NCBI GenBank assembly: GCA_001931905.2
Contig: MSJI02000915.1
Coordinates: 1 to 64,000 of the forward strand
Source: Cladosporium sp. IMV 00045
Taxonomy: Eukaryota > Ascomycota > Dothideomycetes > Cladosporiales > Cladosporiaceae
DNA: 64,000 nt
Direction of reading: 5' to 3'
The notes beneath the pieces were generated by a model. That model searched no databases. It saw only the letters and a program-made list of their open reading frames with translations, and was not told the origin of the DNA. This document shows positions 1 through 11,003 of the stretch, one piece after another. The position numbers and the translations under genes are program-made. Position 1 is the first letter of the stretch, and every line of letters starts with the position of its first letter.

Positions 1-608
1 GGGATATGAAGCAAGGTCGGCCGGTAGAAGCTTTGCAGAGAATACTTGTGTAATCTAGCTTATTCTCAACAGTGTCGTTTGATGTATCATTGCCAGACGG
101 CTACCATCCATAACCTTGGATAATCTGCAGCTTTCCTCTTATGTTTTGTAGTCCCTGTACGACCAATTGATTTTGGTCACTAAATTACGGCAAGCTTCAA
201 CGACGACCCTTGTTCCATGTAAGATTATAACGATGCGTTTGGATTGCCTCGGGAGTCTCGTCACTTGGCTCAGGTGCTCTAATCATTCATACCCACACGT
301 TCAGCAGCGCTCTTGTGTCAAGACCCTGTTCTCTTGTTGGTAGACATCGCATTCGAACATGATGTGAGAGTCCACACGATTTGAGACAAGAGTCTGACCC
401 AAAACAAAACGAGGACTAGCATTCATGATCTCACACGCGGTCAAGCAATGACTCCCAAGGCAATTAAATGCAATTGTGAAAAGAGGGATGATAGCTCAAT
501 TTGAATCGTACGTAGAATGGCATCTACTGCGGAAGCTCCAAATTTCTGCTACGAACATGCTACAAGATTTGTCCCGATCACGATGCCTCCGCTGCCCAAT
601 TGATTGAT
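1..608. other. Intergenic, no gene seen
   Basis: I see no convincing coding frame, RNA gene or repeat in this stretch. Part of it must serve as the 3' flank of the pectin lyase gene. Confidence 0.5.
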
Positions 609-1810
609 CTACTGAAGTTTACCAACGCCAACGTTGGAGGAAGAGACCTCGTCGGCAGACACAGCCTCCCACACAGACTCAAAGGCACCGATAGCTTCCA
701 CCGCGGCAGTGTCGGTGAGAGTGCCAAAGTCGCCAGACTCAGAAAGGGAGTTGACCTGGCAGTCACGTCCAAGTGCAGAAGCACAAGAAGCCGCGTCACT
801 TGCAGAAGGGACATTAAAGACGCCACTACTGTAATTGAGAATGGCATCAGTGACAGGCGCCTTGCAGTCGTTGAACACGTTGCCTTCAATCAGAATGGTC
901 GCACCGTCTTCCGCATCGAAGTTATGGCTAGATAATTTGTTAGCAAACTTCCTTTCCTTGGATATGATTTAGTCTCTACTTACCCTGAGTTGGATTCGAA
1001 CAAGTTATTAACGGCGTGAAGGTTCGTTCCAGCGCCAACCTTGGGAGAGCGACCGCTCGTATTATGAAGCCAGTTGTTAGCCAGAGTCACATGGTCACCT
1101 TTGCCAATGATCATCATGGTCCAGTAGTGGTGATCGTCGCAGCTAGCGCTCCAGCTTGTCTGGCCATCAAACTCGGTGTTGGAAATAGTAGCCCTACCGC
1201 CCTCATCGTTCTGGACGACAAGATGCTGGCGGCCAGCCAAGGAAATCTTCATGTGGTCGACCCAGACCAAGTCGGTGTTCCTGATTTGGATTGCGTCTCC
1301 ACCAAAGATGTACTGAGGGTTAAGCTCAGTGATATGGAAGTTCTGGAAGATGACGTTTTGAGCGCCAGAGACGACGCGGAAACCCTTGCCTCTGACGACT
1401 CCCTTGTCTCCGACGCCCACGATGGACTTGTCCGATGCAACTTGGATGGGATTTGTGGCGGCGGTGTCGTAGGTGACCTCGACGACAGGGTAGCTGTCGC
1501 TACACCATTCGCCTGTTCCGTCGATTGCGTCTTGACCACTGCTGCCGCAGGTGTTGCTGTCCGGACGGCAGCCGTTCTCGGTCGTCTCTCCTTCGGATCC
1601 CCTGAAATCGAACTCCTTGTCAATGAGAATGACACGCGGTTGGTCATCGGTGAGCCATTCGACGAGCTCATCAATGTCGGCCGGAGCAGCAGGGGTGGCG
1701 TCGCCTCCTCCAGTAGTGCCCTTTGCAGCACCAGAAGCCGAACCTACGACCTGGGCGCCGGCGAGGTTGGCTATACAAGCCACCGTGGCAAGAACAGACT
1801 TAACAAGCAT
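609..1810 (-). CDS. Secreted pectin lyase (polysaccharide lyase family 1)
   Basis: Two exons on the minus strand: 1810-984 and 927-609, with a 56-nt GTAAG...CTAG intron (983-928); product about 381 aa. I start at the ATG at 1810 because it opens a clear signal peptide (MLVKSVLATVACIANLAGAQ); the frame reads further upstream but only past a poor start. The body matches fungal pectin lyases (EC 4.2.2.10): the SIVGVGDKGVVRGKGFR strand, GGDAIQIRN, WVDHMKISL, and the RSPKVG segment that carries the catalytic arginine in PL1 enzymes. The Cys-rich loop (NGCRPDSNTCGSSGQ) also fits pectin lyase better than the calcium-dependent pectate lyases. Expected role: extracellular beta-elimination of methyl-esterified pectin. 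Pectin lyase over pectate lyase is a family judgement from sequence only. Confidence 0.9.
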
Positions 1811-2429
1811 TGTGAAAGAGCCAACACAGAGCGGTGGATGAGCGAGACAGTGGGAATGTTTGAAGACCGGTACTAAAGAACTCCGACTGTATATGGCCCG
1901 GAACCTCGTGCATTTAAAGATGGATTGAAGCAGGTGGAGCACCGTACATGTCAATGCCACTTTGAGTTTGGCCTCTCATAACGGAGGTTCCTTTCGACAT
2001 AAGCGAAGTGCCATATTCTCCAACAAGCGCAACAAGAGTACCAAGCCGCCAACAAGAGCCCTATTTGATGTCTATCAATTAGGCGCACCAAAGAGAGTAG
2101 CTCCTCGTCTTACAGGGAGAAGATCTAGCGATGAGCACCCTTTAATCGCTAGGGCTCACTATCTAGCTAAGTAGGGCTGTGTTACAGACGTTCTCACGAC
2201 TCATGTACCCGGGGTTCCATATACATGAAACTGCCAAAAAGGGCAGTTGGCAAGTCACACTCGCACCATCCCATTTATTTTCACGAACAGAGACCACGTG
2301 CCCGAGCGAGCTGAAAAGTTCCCAAGTGCCGAGAGCAAGCTTGTCGAAATCTTTGCAATATCTAAAGTGCCAGTCTCTTCTAGCATAAGACGGGTCGTGT
2401 GTATTCGGGCCTGTTCAATCTATCATCTA
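1811..2429. other. Intergenic between pectin lyase and permease
   Basis: Holds the promoter of the pectin lyase (reading leftwards) and the 3' flank of the permease. A TTTAAAT-like stretch near 1914-1920 could be the TATA element. No other gene seen. Confidence 0.4.
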
Positions 2430-4216
2430 TCACCACATACGCTCCCAAAGCCTGGAAAAGAAGCTCATGCCCGCCTGTCTCTCCTGCTCTCTTTCCTTAG
2501 CTTCCTCGCTTTCCCAGACAAGACACTCCTCATCAATCTCCGCTTTACCCGTCCAGATGTCCGCCTCAGCCGATCGGATGTACTTCGTCTTGTGCCACAT
2601 CTTCCATGCGATGAAGAGGACAACAAAATACCCGACACCAAAGTAAGACGTAATGAAGCCCTTGGTATCCCAAGGTCGGAACGTGTCAAACCCGAGGGTC
2701 ATGATGATGCAGATACCGATCAAGATGCCCCAGTAACCTGTGTAAGGTGCCAAAGGAGACTTGTATGGCAGAGAGCTTAAGTCAATCCGTTGGGCGACGA
2801 TGGCGTGGTGCCAGTGTACGACGACGACATAGGTGCATGTTTCGTTGATGACGAGCCCTGCACTCGTGAGGCCCACAAACCAGTCGAAAACTTCGATCGC
2901 ATTGTTGGAGGTCACGAGGAATGAGATACAAGAGATGAGGGTGACGGTTAGAACTCGTAGATAAGTCAGCATGTGAGACGGAATACTCAGACGATCTTCG
3001 CAGCCAAGAAAAGGAATTGACCTACCGGCAATGTATGGAATGCCTCTCTTAGAGCACTTGAGAAACATTCGTGGCGCCTGACCGCTTTGGGCCAAAGAGT
3101 ACAGTGATCGACTTGCAGTGTAGAGAAACGTGTTGCCGCAAGAGAAACCAGAGAGGAGAATCATGAAGTTGATGGCGTCCGGCAAAAACGTGGTGATGTT
3201 GAGCTTGCGGATGCCAAAAACCCATGGAGAAGAACCTGCGCCTGGCTCGCCGTTGTCGACAGCTTCCAAGTATACGGGATCCCTTGATGGACAGATGATT
3301 CCGACGGCCAGCGCTCCCATGACGTACAGACCGACCACACGCCAGACAATGAGTTTAGCTACACGTGGGATGGTACGACGAGGGTTGGAGATCTCTCCCG
3401 CAGAGAGGGCCAAAAAAGCAGGCCCACCGACGGTAAACACAGCGTACCTGATCGAGATCCAGATTCCGAGAAAGCGACCAGTTGCACCATCTGCATAGTA
3501 CGAGTGCATGGCATTGCCACCAGTCCAATTGCGAAAGCCGTAAGCGTCGTTGTTAGGATTGCCCCCGGCCATGGTGACAAAGGTGACCATCATAAGGCCA
3601 ACTAGGAGGATGACCTTGCAGGAGGCAAAGACAAATTCCGACTCGCCGTACCACCTGGAATTGTCAGTAAGAGCTTTACTCAAGACAAGGATTGAGATAC
3701 TTCTGCTCACTTCACTGCGACAATGTTCAAGAAAACGCAGCAAGCCATCGCGATCGCGACCCAGACTCCCGGGTTTATATCTGTCGTCCAATACTGCATC
3801 ACTGTTGCAACAGCTGAGTACTCGGTGCACACCAGCATGAGACTGGCAAAGAAGTATGTCCAGCCCATGGCAAAACCCAGCGCCGGATCAACAAGACGAG
3901 TCGCCAGGCCAAACAAGGAGCCTCGGATGGGAAGCCACGCGCACATCTCTCCAACATGAAGAGTCAGCGGCCAGATGAAGCAGAGTCCGTAGAACATGTA
4001 TCCGAGGGTCAAGGCGATGGGTCCAGCTTTTGCGAGAACGCCTCCAATACCAACAAACAGTCCGATTCCAATTGCTCCAGCTACCGCCATGAGCTGGACA
4101 TGGCGAGCCGACAGGTTCCTCTTCACGGCGGGGACGTCAATGACATCCCCAGCTTCGGCTTTGGGCACGTCTTCCACGGCCGGCTCGTTGTACTTGATCT
4201 CTTGTTCGATGGCCAT
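2430..4216 (-). CDS. Amino-acid permease, APC superfamily
   Basis: Three minus-strand exons: 4216-3711, 3654-3026 and 2953-2430, with introns of 56 and 72 nt (GTGAGC...CCAG and GTAGGT...CGAG); all phases agree. About 552 aa. The start is the ATG at 4216 (MAIEQEIKYNEPAVEDVP); a frame extension upstream has no ATG. The N terminus has the fungal AAT/YAT hallmark RHVQLMAVAGAIGIGLFVGIG (first transmembrane segment), followed by about eleven more hydrophobic segments, and the GNTFLYTASRSLYSLAQSGQAPRMF loop typical of yeast amino-acid permeases. The long charged C-terminal tail is cytoplasmic. Plasma-membrane uptake of amino acids is expected; the substrate cannot be read from sequence. GATA-type sites upstream suggest nitrogen control. 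Confidence 0.92.
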
Positions 4217-5191
4217 GGTGGCGGCAAATGTGGGCGAGGTGTGAGGCACGAAGCCATTCGCGCGACTCTATGCTTGATAATATATCATCTCAACCCCGAC
4301 TTGGAGTATGCAGGATAGCCGGGCGAGGCACCGGAAAAGCAACCATGGCCTATCTCGTCTTACCGCAAGAAGAAGGGCCATGCGACATGCAGATACGGAG
4401 AATAGATATAACGATCTTGGCATCCGACTAGAAGTCTTGGTGTTCCTGTCGGGTCTCCTTGGCTTTGAGTACAGCCAACGAACTCGAAGCGTTCAGTCGG
4501 CGATCAGTCGCGGTGCGGCGAAGATACGTGATAAAGGCGTACAGATAAGATAGTCACGTGGCCAATGCCTCTTGACCCACATGCGCCTCGTGGTCAATTT
4601 AGTACTGCGGGCCGCCCTGGGGAAATCTGGTGAAGCAGTTTTCTTTACATAACACCTGTGGGGAGATTTCAATCCATCGTGAGCACGCGAGATGACTGCC
4701 GGCAGTTTGCACCTCTGACTTCGCTAAATTTTCCTGCTGTCTTCTTCGCTCATTGAGACATGCCCTGTCGCTCTCAATGGCTATTTGTCTCTTCGGATTG
4801 TTGGTGTAGACCTCGGAGGGTTGAATTCGAAGCTCAACAACTTGGAAAAGGCTCAAGTCACGTGCTTTGGACCTGCTGACAGTGGCCACTTTCTTAATCG
4901 AGCAGAGAAATGTCTGGCTTTCATCAAGTAATATAGAAACATCAGGGAAGTCATAGGTCTAAGAGTGGACCACTTTTCCAGCGCTCGTCGCGCAGAGGAT
5001 CGCTCATTTGTAAGCAGAGAAACCAGACCATTTGTAAGCCTACAACGGTTGAGATGACGATGCATCAGGAACTTGGACAGAGTCCATCTCCCAAAAGGTG
5101 TCTCCTTGCAAGCCTTCTGCATAGACAAGCATTTTTTGCATCGATGAAATCTTCCATTTTCTCGTCAATACGTTCCTGAAGGATTTACGCA
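4217..5191. promoter_or_regulatory. Divergent promoter region with GATA and CACGTG sites
   Basis: 975 bp between the permease (leftwards) and the NmrA-like gene (rightwards). TGATAA (4529-4534) and AGATAAG (4543-4549) match the HGATAR target of AreA-type nitrogen regulators, and a CACGTG box follows at 4555-4560. A TATA-like stretch (TGATAATATATCA) sits near 4274-4286, about 60 bp from the permease ATG. No gene seen. That the sites work is inference. Confidence 0.4.
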
Positions 5192-6367
5192 ATGCATGAG
5201 AAGCGTGAAGATGTTGTCCAAACCCTCGTGGTACTCGGTGCAACCGGAAACCAAGGGCGCGCCGTTCTCGAGCACTTTGCAAAACATTCGTTTGGATTCA
5301 GCCTCCGCGGAATCACTCGGAACTCCCAGTCGAAAGTCGCAGAAGAACTTCAACGGATGGGAGTAGACATGGTGGAAGCAGACCTGGAGGATCTGGACTC
5401 ACTTTGTGAGGCGTTTTCTGGTGCCACTCACATATTTGCCACGACAGATTCCAATCAGAACATCTTCCACGCCATCCAACATCCAGAAGTGTCGGAGGAG
5501 GGCCAGACCCCACGCCAATTTGCGCGAGAGAAAGAGCTGCAGCAAGGAAAGAACATCGCAGAAGCGGCGTCCACGACCAACAGTCTGCAAAGGGTAAGTC
5601 CCAAACGTATCACTGTATGATTCCAAAGAAGCCCTGCTAATCTGAGTGAGCAGTTGGTGTGGAGCAGTCTTCCAAGTCCTCGAAAATGGAGCAACGGTCT
5701 CTATACCAAGGTCACAATGTTCGACACGAAAGAAGAGATTCTCGAAATCATCAAAGCAAAGCCTGAACTTCGACGCAAGACCAGTGCGCTCTTGATCGGG
5801 TTTTACGCCACCAACGCCTTGAACGTCCCAGAACTTTATGGTCCCCAAAGGGTAGGTCACAAGCTCCAGTCTAAGGTTCCAATTGCCACTGACGATCCGC
5901 AGCAACCAAACGGGGAATACGAGCTCGCACTACCAATGAGCGGGGATTCGCCTGTCCCAATGGCAGACTTACAGGATATGGGAAAGTGGGTGAAAGCCCT
6001 TTTTGAGGCTCCACCAGACCTTATACTTGTCGGAAGCACGGAAACAATGTCCTGGAAAGAATGGCTGCAACTATGGGCGGATCGCAATTCAGTCGTCGCA
6101 AAGTATCGCCAAGCGCCACCGGCGCAGTATGAAAGCAAGATCGAAGGCATCAGTGATGCAGTCTCGCAGGAGTTCCAGTTTCTGGAACGCTTTGGATTCA
6201 CTGGCGGTACCTCAGATGCTTTGTACCCCGACCAGGCAAGTCCTCCGCGATTTCAGCTTGTTGGGCCAATGGCTGATTTGCCACAGCTCCGTCAGAAAGG
6301 TGTTGTGATTGAACGCTCAATGATGAAGGACCATATCGCTCGATGTGACTGGTCGAGTATTCTCTGA
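5192..6367 (+). CDS. NmrA-like NAD(P)-binding protein
   Basis: Rossmann-fold protein of the NmrA/atypical SDR group. Exons 5192-5593, 5654-5851 and 5903-6367 give about 354 aa. The N terminus shows the dinucleotide loop VVLGATGNQGRAV, then EADLEDLDSLCEAFSGATHIFATTD, typical of NmrA relatives, and the end ...DWSSIL is a common C terminus in this family. The second intron is inferred: 5852-5902 begins GTAGGT, ends CGCAG, is 51 nt and has no stop, so it could also be read through as 17 extra residues; family alignment (YGPQR joined to QPNGEYELAL) favours splicing. Family members act as redox-sensing regulators or reductases; no specific role can be assigned. Confidence 0.82.
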
Positions 6368-6705
6368 TTCATCCGGTAAAGCAAAAGTTACCGCCTTCAC
6401 GGTTGTGAAAGGGATTTGCGAGGCTAAAGGAAGACCATGCAAGGGCATTGAGTGTGTTGGAAGGTACCATGAGACAGTGTTCAGATCGATTGAAACAGAG
6501 ACATCCATGCTTCCAAAGACCCCGAGAACTATCGAACTTGAGATTGATTCAGTATAAGGCCAACAATTCATCCACAGTCTACCAATCTACAACATTATGA
6601 GTACTGGACGAACTGGAAGCATGGCCTCCTGAGGCTCTAGGACAATCCCGGATCGGACACCAGACTGGCCATCCCAGTTTTGGGTATTCCTCTGGCATCT
6701 CACAG
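6368..6705. other. Convergent intergenic region
   Basis: The NmrA-like gene (from the left) and the beta-xylosidase (from the right) end towards each other here. Only 3' untranslated and terminator sequence is expected. Confidence 0.4.
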
Positions 6706-9063
6706 CTACTTCTGCCTCTCATCAGAAGGCCATTTAGCAACTGTGGCCGCCTCTCCAGTCAAAGTAAACTTCAAGACAACCGAGCGCTCATTGTTCAGCG
6801 CCAGCTCATAGTCGCCAGGGTATACGACCAGATCGCCATTTTCAGCAGCCCTAGCCAGCGCACCGACAGGAACATCAATTGCAACCGCACAAGACTCACC
6901 AGGCGCAAGCTCAGCCTCACGTGTGATGCCGACAAGCCATTTGAGAGGTCGTGGGGCGGGACCTCCGGTGGTGGAGGCAAATAGCATGGCCGAGTAGTCG
7001 GAGGCGGTGGAGCCTGTGTTGGTTACTGTGGCTTGGAAAGTGAGGAGGGGTTTCTGCTCGATGAACTCGACGTCCGGGTGCGGTTGGGTGAAGAACTCTG
7101 TGACATTGTAGGTGCCGTTGGTCGTGGCGTTACCTCCAAGTCGCTCTTGGAACGTGGTGTAGAACAGGCCGTGGCCGAAGGGGTAGACTGGCTCGCCTGT
7201 GTACCACATGTACGTTTGACCCGGGTTGTCGCCGGATGGTCGGAGGTCCATGTCCAGCTGATAGAAGTCGTCGGCATAGGACGCTGGGTACTGCGTTGTG
7301 ACCAGGCGGCCGGCGGGAGCTCTCTTTCCAGAGATGAGGTCGCAGAGAGCCTGTCCACCGCTCTGTCCTGGGTAGCCTCCCCAGATGATAGAGTTGACGT
7401 TCTCATTTGCTTTGAGCTCAGAGCTGTCGACCTGACCACCACCCATTTGCAAGACCACTACAGGCTTGCCGAGCTGGCTAAGTTGGTCGATTAAATCGAG
7501 CTGATTCCCCGGCCATCGAATATCCTCGCGATCAAGAGCTTCGGATTCGATTGTATTGTCAATACCGCCGGCGAAGACGATCACATCCGAACTACGAGCC
7601 ACTTCTAGCGCTTCGTCAAAGAAGGTGGTATTTGCACTGGATATTCCGGTACCTAGCGCATATCTGACGGCCCGACCGGAGCTTTGGAAAGCCTCAAGCG
7701 GACTGATGGTGTACGGTGGTGTTGTGAAGTAGTTTCCGAGCATCTCCGTGGTCGCATTTGCATATGGTCCAATCAGAGCAACGCTCGAGTTCTGCTTCAA
7801 TGGTAGAGTGCCGTCGTTCTTTAGCAGGACTATACCCTCAACAGCGGCTTCGTATGAGATGTTCCAAGCATCTGTGGTAAGAACATCGCCCCAACTCAAG
7901 TCGCGGTATGAGGAGCCGTTCCCATCGAAGTAGCCTTGCTGGACAAGCTGAGAGTACAGCCGAGTCAATGCTTTCTCGATGTCGTTGCGAGACACATTCC
8001 CATGGGCGAAAGCATCCTCCAGATAGTAGACAAATTCGGTACCGCAATCGATGTCGGTACCGGCCAAGAGCGCCGCGGCAGATCCACCGACACGTGTGTT
8101 TGCGCTCATATGAGGGTTGAACACACCGTACACAGCGCCACAGTCACCAGAGACAAAGCCGTCACCAAAGCCCCATGTCTCACGCAACAAGGTCTGAAGG
8201 AAGAAAGAATTGGAGCAGCTGGCCTCGGAGTTGACAGCGTTGTACGAGCACATCAAACCTTTCGCCTTGGCTTGCATGACAGCGGTGCGGAACTGTGGTG
8301 TGTAATAGCCGGCCAGGTCTTGCTGCGTGATGTTGACATCATTGCCCAAGCGGCTGTGATTGTGCCAGGACTCGATGTCATAGCCAGCGAAATGCTTTGC
8401 AACCGTGACAAGCTTTGGTATGGCTGGACCAATGCCGCCCTGCATGGCAGTGATGTATTCGTAGGCGTACAGCGATGTCAAGAAGAAAGCGTCTTCGCCA
8501 GGGGTCTCTTGGCCGCGTCCCCAGACAGGCGACCGGAATCCATTGATGTTCGGCGAGTATACGTCCAAGCCATATTTACCGGCATTGCTCGCCGCTCTTC
8601 CTTGAGTGGAGATGATGGAGCCGATCTGATTGATGAGACTGCGGTTCATTGAGGCCATGGATGTGATAGGCTGAGGGAAAGCCGTCACCCAGCTGAAGTG
8701 TCCTTCATCAGGCTGGTAGAAGTGACTGAGTCCATGAAGGGCTTCGTTCCAAACTTCGTAAGGAGGCAGGCCTAGTCTCGGCACACCTGGAGCGGTATTG
8801 ACAGTATTGTTGACTAGTTCTTCGAGTGTGAACATAGAGATCAGCGCTGATGCCCGATCCCATGCGTTGGCAGAGGTGTTGCAGACGAGGGTGTCAGCCA
8901 ACGGTGAGTCTGTACAACTTGGAAAGCTGAAGGGTATCGTTTGCAAGGTCCGGCTGGTGAGCTGAGGGTTGGCATTGGTAGTATAGTCGTAGTAGCTCAT
9001 GTTGTTTTCAGCCATTGCGGCCAAAGAGAAGGTAGCTACAGCTACCGGAACGGCAAGCTGCAT
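6706..9063 (-). CDS. Secreted GH3 beta-xylosidase
   Basis: Single-exon gene, 785 aa. I start at the ATG at 9063 (MQLAVPVAVATFSLAAMAEN), which opens a signal peptide; the frame upstream has no ATG. It matches the fungal exo-1,4-beta-xylosidase branch of GH3 (XlnD/Xyl3 type): AWDRASALISMFTLEELVNN, GLPPYEVWNEALHG and FAGYDIESWHNH. The nucleophile aspartate is in GFVSGDCGAVYGVFNPH (about residue 307). The C-terminal half has the alpha/beta sandwich (VIVFAGGIDNTIESEALDRE) and a fibronectin-III-like end (TNTGSTASDYSAMLF). It would release xylose from xylo-oligosaccharides outside the cell. A TATA box lies 85-92 bp upstream. Confidence 0.93.
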   Translation of the reverse strand: MQLAVPVAVATFSLAAMAENNMSYYDYTTNANPQLTSRTLQTIPFSFPSCTDSPLADTLVCNTSANAWDRASALISMFTLEELVNNTVNTAPGVPRLGLPPYEVWNEALHGLSHFYQPDEGHFSWVTAFPQPITSMASMNRSLINQIGSIISTQGRAASNAGKYGLDVYSPNINGFRSPVWGRGQETPGEDAFFLTSLYAYEYITAMQGGIGPAIPKLVTVAKHFAGYDIESWHNHSRLGNDVNITQQDLAGYYTPQFRTAVMQAKAKGLMCSYNAVNSEASCSNSFFLQTLLRETWGFGDGFVSGDCGAVYGVFNPHMSANTRVGGSAAALLAGTDIDCGTEFVYYLEDAFAHGNVSRNDIEKALTRLYSQLVQQGYFDGNGSSYRDLSWGDVLTTDAWNISYEAAVEGIVLLKNDGTLPLKQNSSVALIGPYANATTEMLGNYFTTPPYTISPLEAFQSSGRAVRYALGTGISSANTTFFDEALEVARSSDVIVFAGGIDNTIESEALDREDIRWPGNQLDLIDQLSQLGKPVVVLQMGGGQVDSSELKANENVNSIIWGGYPGQSGGQALCDLISGKRAPAGRLVTTQYPASYADDFYQLDMDLRPSGDNPGQTYMWYTGEPVYPFGHGLFYTTFQERLGGNATTNGTYNVTEFFTQPHPDVEFIEQKPLLTFQATVTNTGSTASDYSAMLFASTTGGPAPRPLKWLVGITREAELAPGESCAVAIDVPVGALARAAENGDLVVYPGDYELALNNERSVVLKFTLTGEAATVAKWPSDERQK

Positions 9064-9329
9064 GATGGGCAATCGAAGAAAGCTCCCAATATAGCGATCG
9101 AAATGTCGGAGTGTAAGTGTATGTTTTCTCGTGATTCCTGCCAATGGCTTTTATATCAGTTTCACTGCTTTCACGATCTAAAAGATCGACACTTAGGCAA
9201 AAGCCACAGCCGGCTAAGCATTCGTCAATGATCTTAGTCGAGGCTTAAAAGTGTAACTCCTCTTTGTGGTGAAGTGTAGATGGTGCCGATTTCCCGATGT
9301 CTCCGCGTCTCCTCAAATCGTCCCCGCAG
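9064..9329 (-). promoter_or_regulatory. Promoter of the GH3 gene with TATA box
   Basis: On the minus strand TATAAAAG occupies 9155-9148, about 85 bp upstream of the GH3 ATG, a normal distance for a strong fungal TATA promoter. No other feature recognised. Confidence 0.5.
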
Positions 9330-9713
9330 TTATGGACGTATTTCAGCCTGAAGTGATGAGACATTCATGTCAACCAGGAGAATCAAATAAATATCCTGTG
9401 CAGCATCTGACAACATCTGAGGAATAAAGCCACCGCACATCTGCTTGTTCAGCTCCATTTCGCTGAGATACTTATCGGCTACCATCCTGCACTCAGACAC
9501 TAATCCTAGCAAGAGGCCTCGATGATGACCGGTTGCAGCAACCGATGCGGGCAGATACAGCGCGGCCATACAGAGACGACCTTGCCTTGGTGCAGTGTCA
9601 TGTTCCCAGGACCACTCTTGGTTGCACATCGCTGCAAGTAAGACGAGCGTGATGTTTCGAGCCGTGCTGTGCAAAGTGGTGGATGGCTGTCTGGCTATAT
9701 CATAGGACAACAT
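9330..9713 (-). CDS. Hypothetical protein, doubtful
   Basis: An ATG-started frame of 127 aa (MLSYDIARQPSTTLHS...). It contains a weakly amphipathic helical stretch (GLLLGLVSECRMVADKYLSEME) that could be the worn C-terminal end of a fungal regulator, but I recognise no family. No upstream exon is evident. It may be chance. Confidence 0.2.
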   Translation of the reverse strand: MLSYDIARQPSTTLHSTARNITLVLLAAMCNQEWSWEHDTAPRQGRLCMAALYLPASVAATGHHRGLLLGLVSECRMVADKYLSEMELNKQMCGGFIPQMLSDAAQDIYLILLVDMNVSSLQAEIRP

Positions 9714-9803
9714 CCAAATGGTGGCACGAACATTGCAGCTCGAAATTCGTTAGCTTATAGACTTGACTACTGTTGCCACGTTAGCTCTCATACATCGCTG
9801 TGG

Positions 9804-9811
9804 TATAAATA
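9804..9811 (+). promoter_or_regulatory. TATA box of the CHAT-domain gene
   Basis: TATAAATA, about 95 bp upstream of the ATG at 9906. A good core promoter in front of a gene that now carries stop codons suggests recent inactivation. Confidence 0.5.
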
Positions 9812-9905
9812 AGGGAGGGAGTGGTGGACTTTCTCGGGGTCTCTTCGAGATCGAGGTCAAACCAGAGCAAATATCCTGATTACGCAGCCTCGTTTCCAAC
9901 ACAAC

Positions 9906-11003
9906 ATGGCCGAGGCAAATATATTTGGTACACTCGGACCGAATGACCTCGACAGGTTCAGCCGGGCACTAGATGGCGGTGATGCAGCAGCTACGCTGTA
10001 CTTCCAAAGGTCTGATCCAGTTGATCAGATCATTAGCAAAGCTTGGATTGACACCCAGAGACATCTTCTTGATGGCCGCTTGCAGACTCTTGTACCCGTA
10101 CACGATGACCTACAACGCGAGTATAACGCCAGTCGAGTGGAGGACTTCCTCAGATCGGTCGATTCCGATATGCAAGCCAAAAGTATGGCGGAGCAGTACG
10201 CGCTGTGGCAAATCGGGTTTGCAAGCCGTATGATTTGCCTTATACATGACAGCGGTGACGAGCACGGCGAATTGCAAGAGCAGATTCATTCCTCTTTGAC
10301 CGCTATCAATACGCACTTTCCGAGCATTGCCATCAAGAAAGATGAAATGCTGGCGGAATTCTGGCACCGCGCTCAGGTCCAAGAGGATCGGCTCGAGATC
10401 CCGGTACGGAAGATGATGCTCGAGCTGCTCAATGCTTTCGTGGTTCTCAGTGCGTCAGCATCTCCATCAGATCTGGATTAAATCGACGCTGAGGCAGACG
10501 ATGAGGCTCTCACCCAGAGCCTGGCCATGTGTGGCAGGCGCTAAATCGTCAAGCATGCGCCAAAGTGTCAATTGGAAGACCTGCGAACATACATCCGCAG
10601 ATATTCGCCCGCCGTCATCCATTTCAGCGGCCATAGAGATGAGCAAGAATTGTCTTTTCAAGACGCTTCTGGCAAAGATCATGGCGTCAACTCCAAGGTA
10701 TTCAATACCGCGCTGGCCGATGCGAGGCTCCGAGGATTTAGAGTGGTTCTGTTGAGTGCATGTGCAAGTAGTGAGATCGCAAAGAAGATTGCGAATACAG
10801 TTGGCTGGGCGATTGGATTCGAGCGTTCCATTGGCGTGGAGGACGGGAAGAAGTTCACAGCGCACTTCTATGGAGCGCCGGCACGAGGCGAGGGAGTTTC
10901 CGATGCATTTGACCTGGCCGAGAGGCAACAGTACTCTCGAAGTATGGGCATGCGTTTGTGTGAGGGAGACGCATTCGGGTTGGAAGGGTATGTCCAGGAG
11001 TAG
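9906..11003 (+). pseudogene. CHAT-domain protein gene with two in-frame stop codons
   Basis: One continuous reading frame broken by TAA at 10479-10481 and TAA at 10542-10544. The first part (191 aa, MAEANIFGTLGPNDLDRFSR...) is a helix-rich region I do not recognise, ending in VVLSASASPSDLD. The 20 codons between the stops (IDAEADDEALTQSLAMCGRR) and the 153 codons after the second stop stay in the same frame and read as a CHAT/caspase-like domain: ...SPAVIHFSGH (catalytic His region), VVLLSACASSEIA (catalytic Cys region), GWAIGFERSI and the FYGAPARGEGVSDAF end. CHAT domains are caspase-related proteases often found in NLR-like or cell-death proteins. Both stops fit CAA to TAA changes, and no GT-AG intron removes both without deleting conserved residues. 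Alternatives are a sequencing error or two separate proteins. Confidence 0.7.

Noticed and set aside
1016..1876. A 286-codon frame antisense to the pectin lyase
   Set aside because: Shadow of the lyase; no recognisable domain.
10450..10565. An intron that would remove both stops of the CHAT gene
   Set aside because: GTGCGT at ~10450 is a possible donor, but the codons between the stops continue the conserved domain in frame, so splicing them out would damage it, and no good acceptor follows at the right phase.
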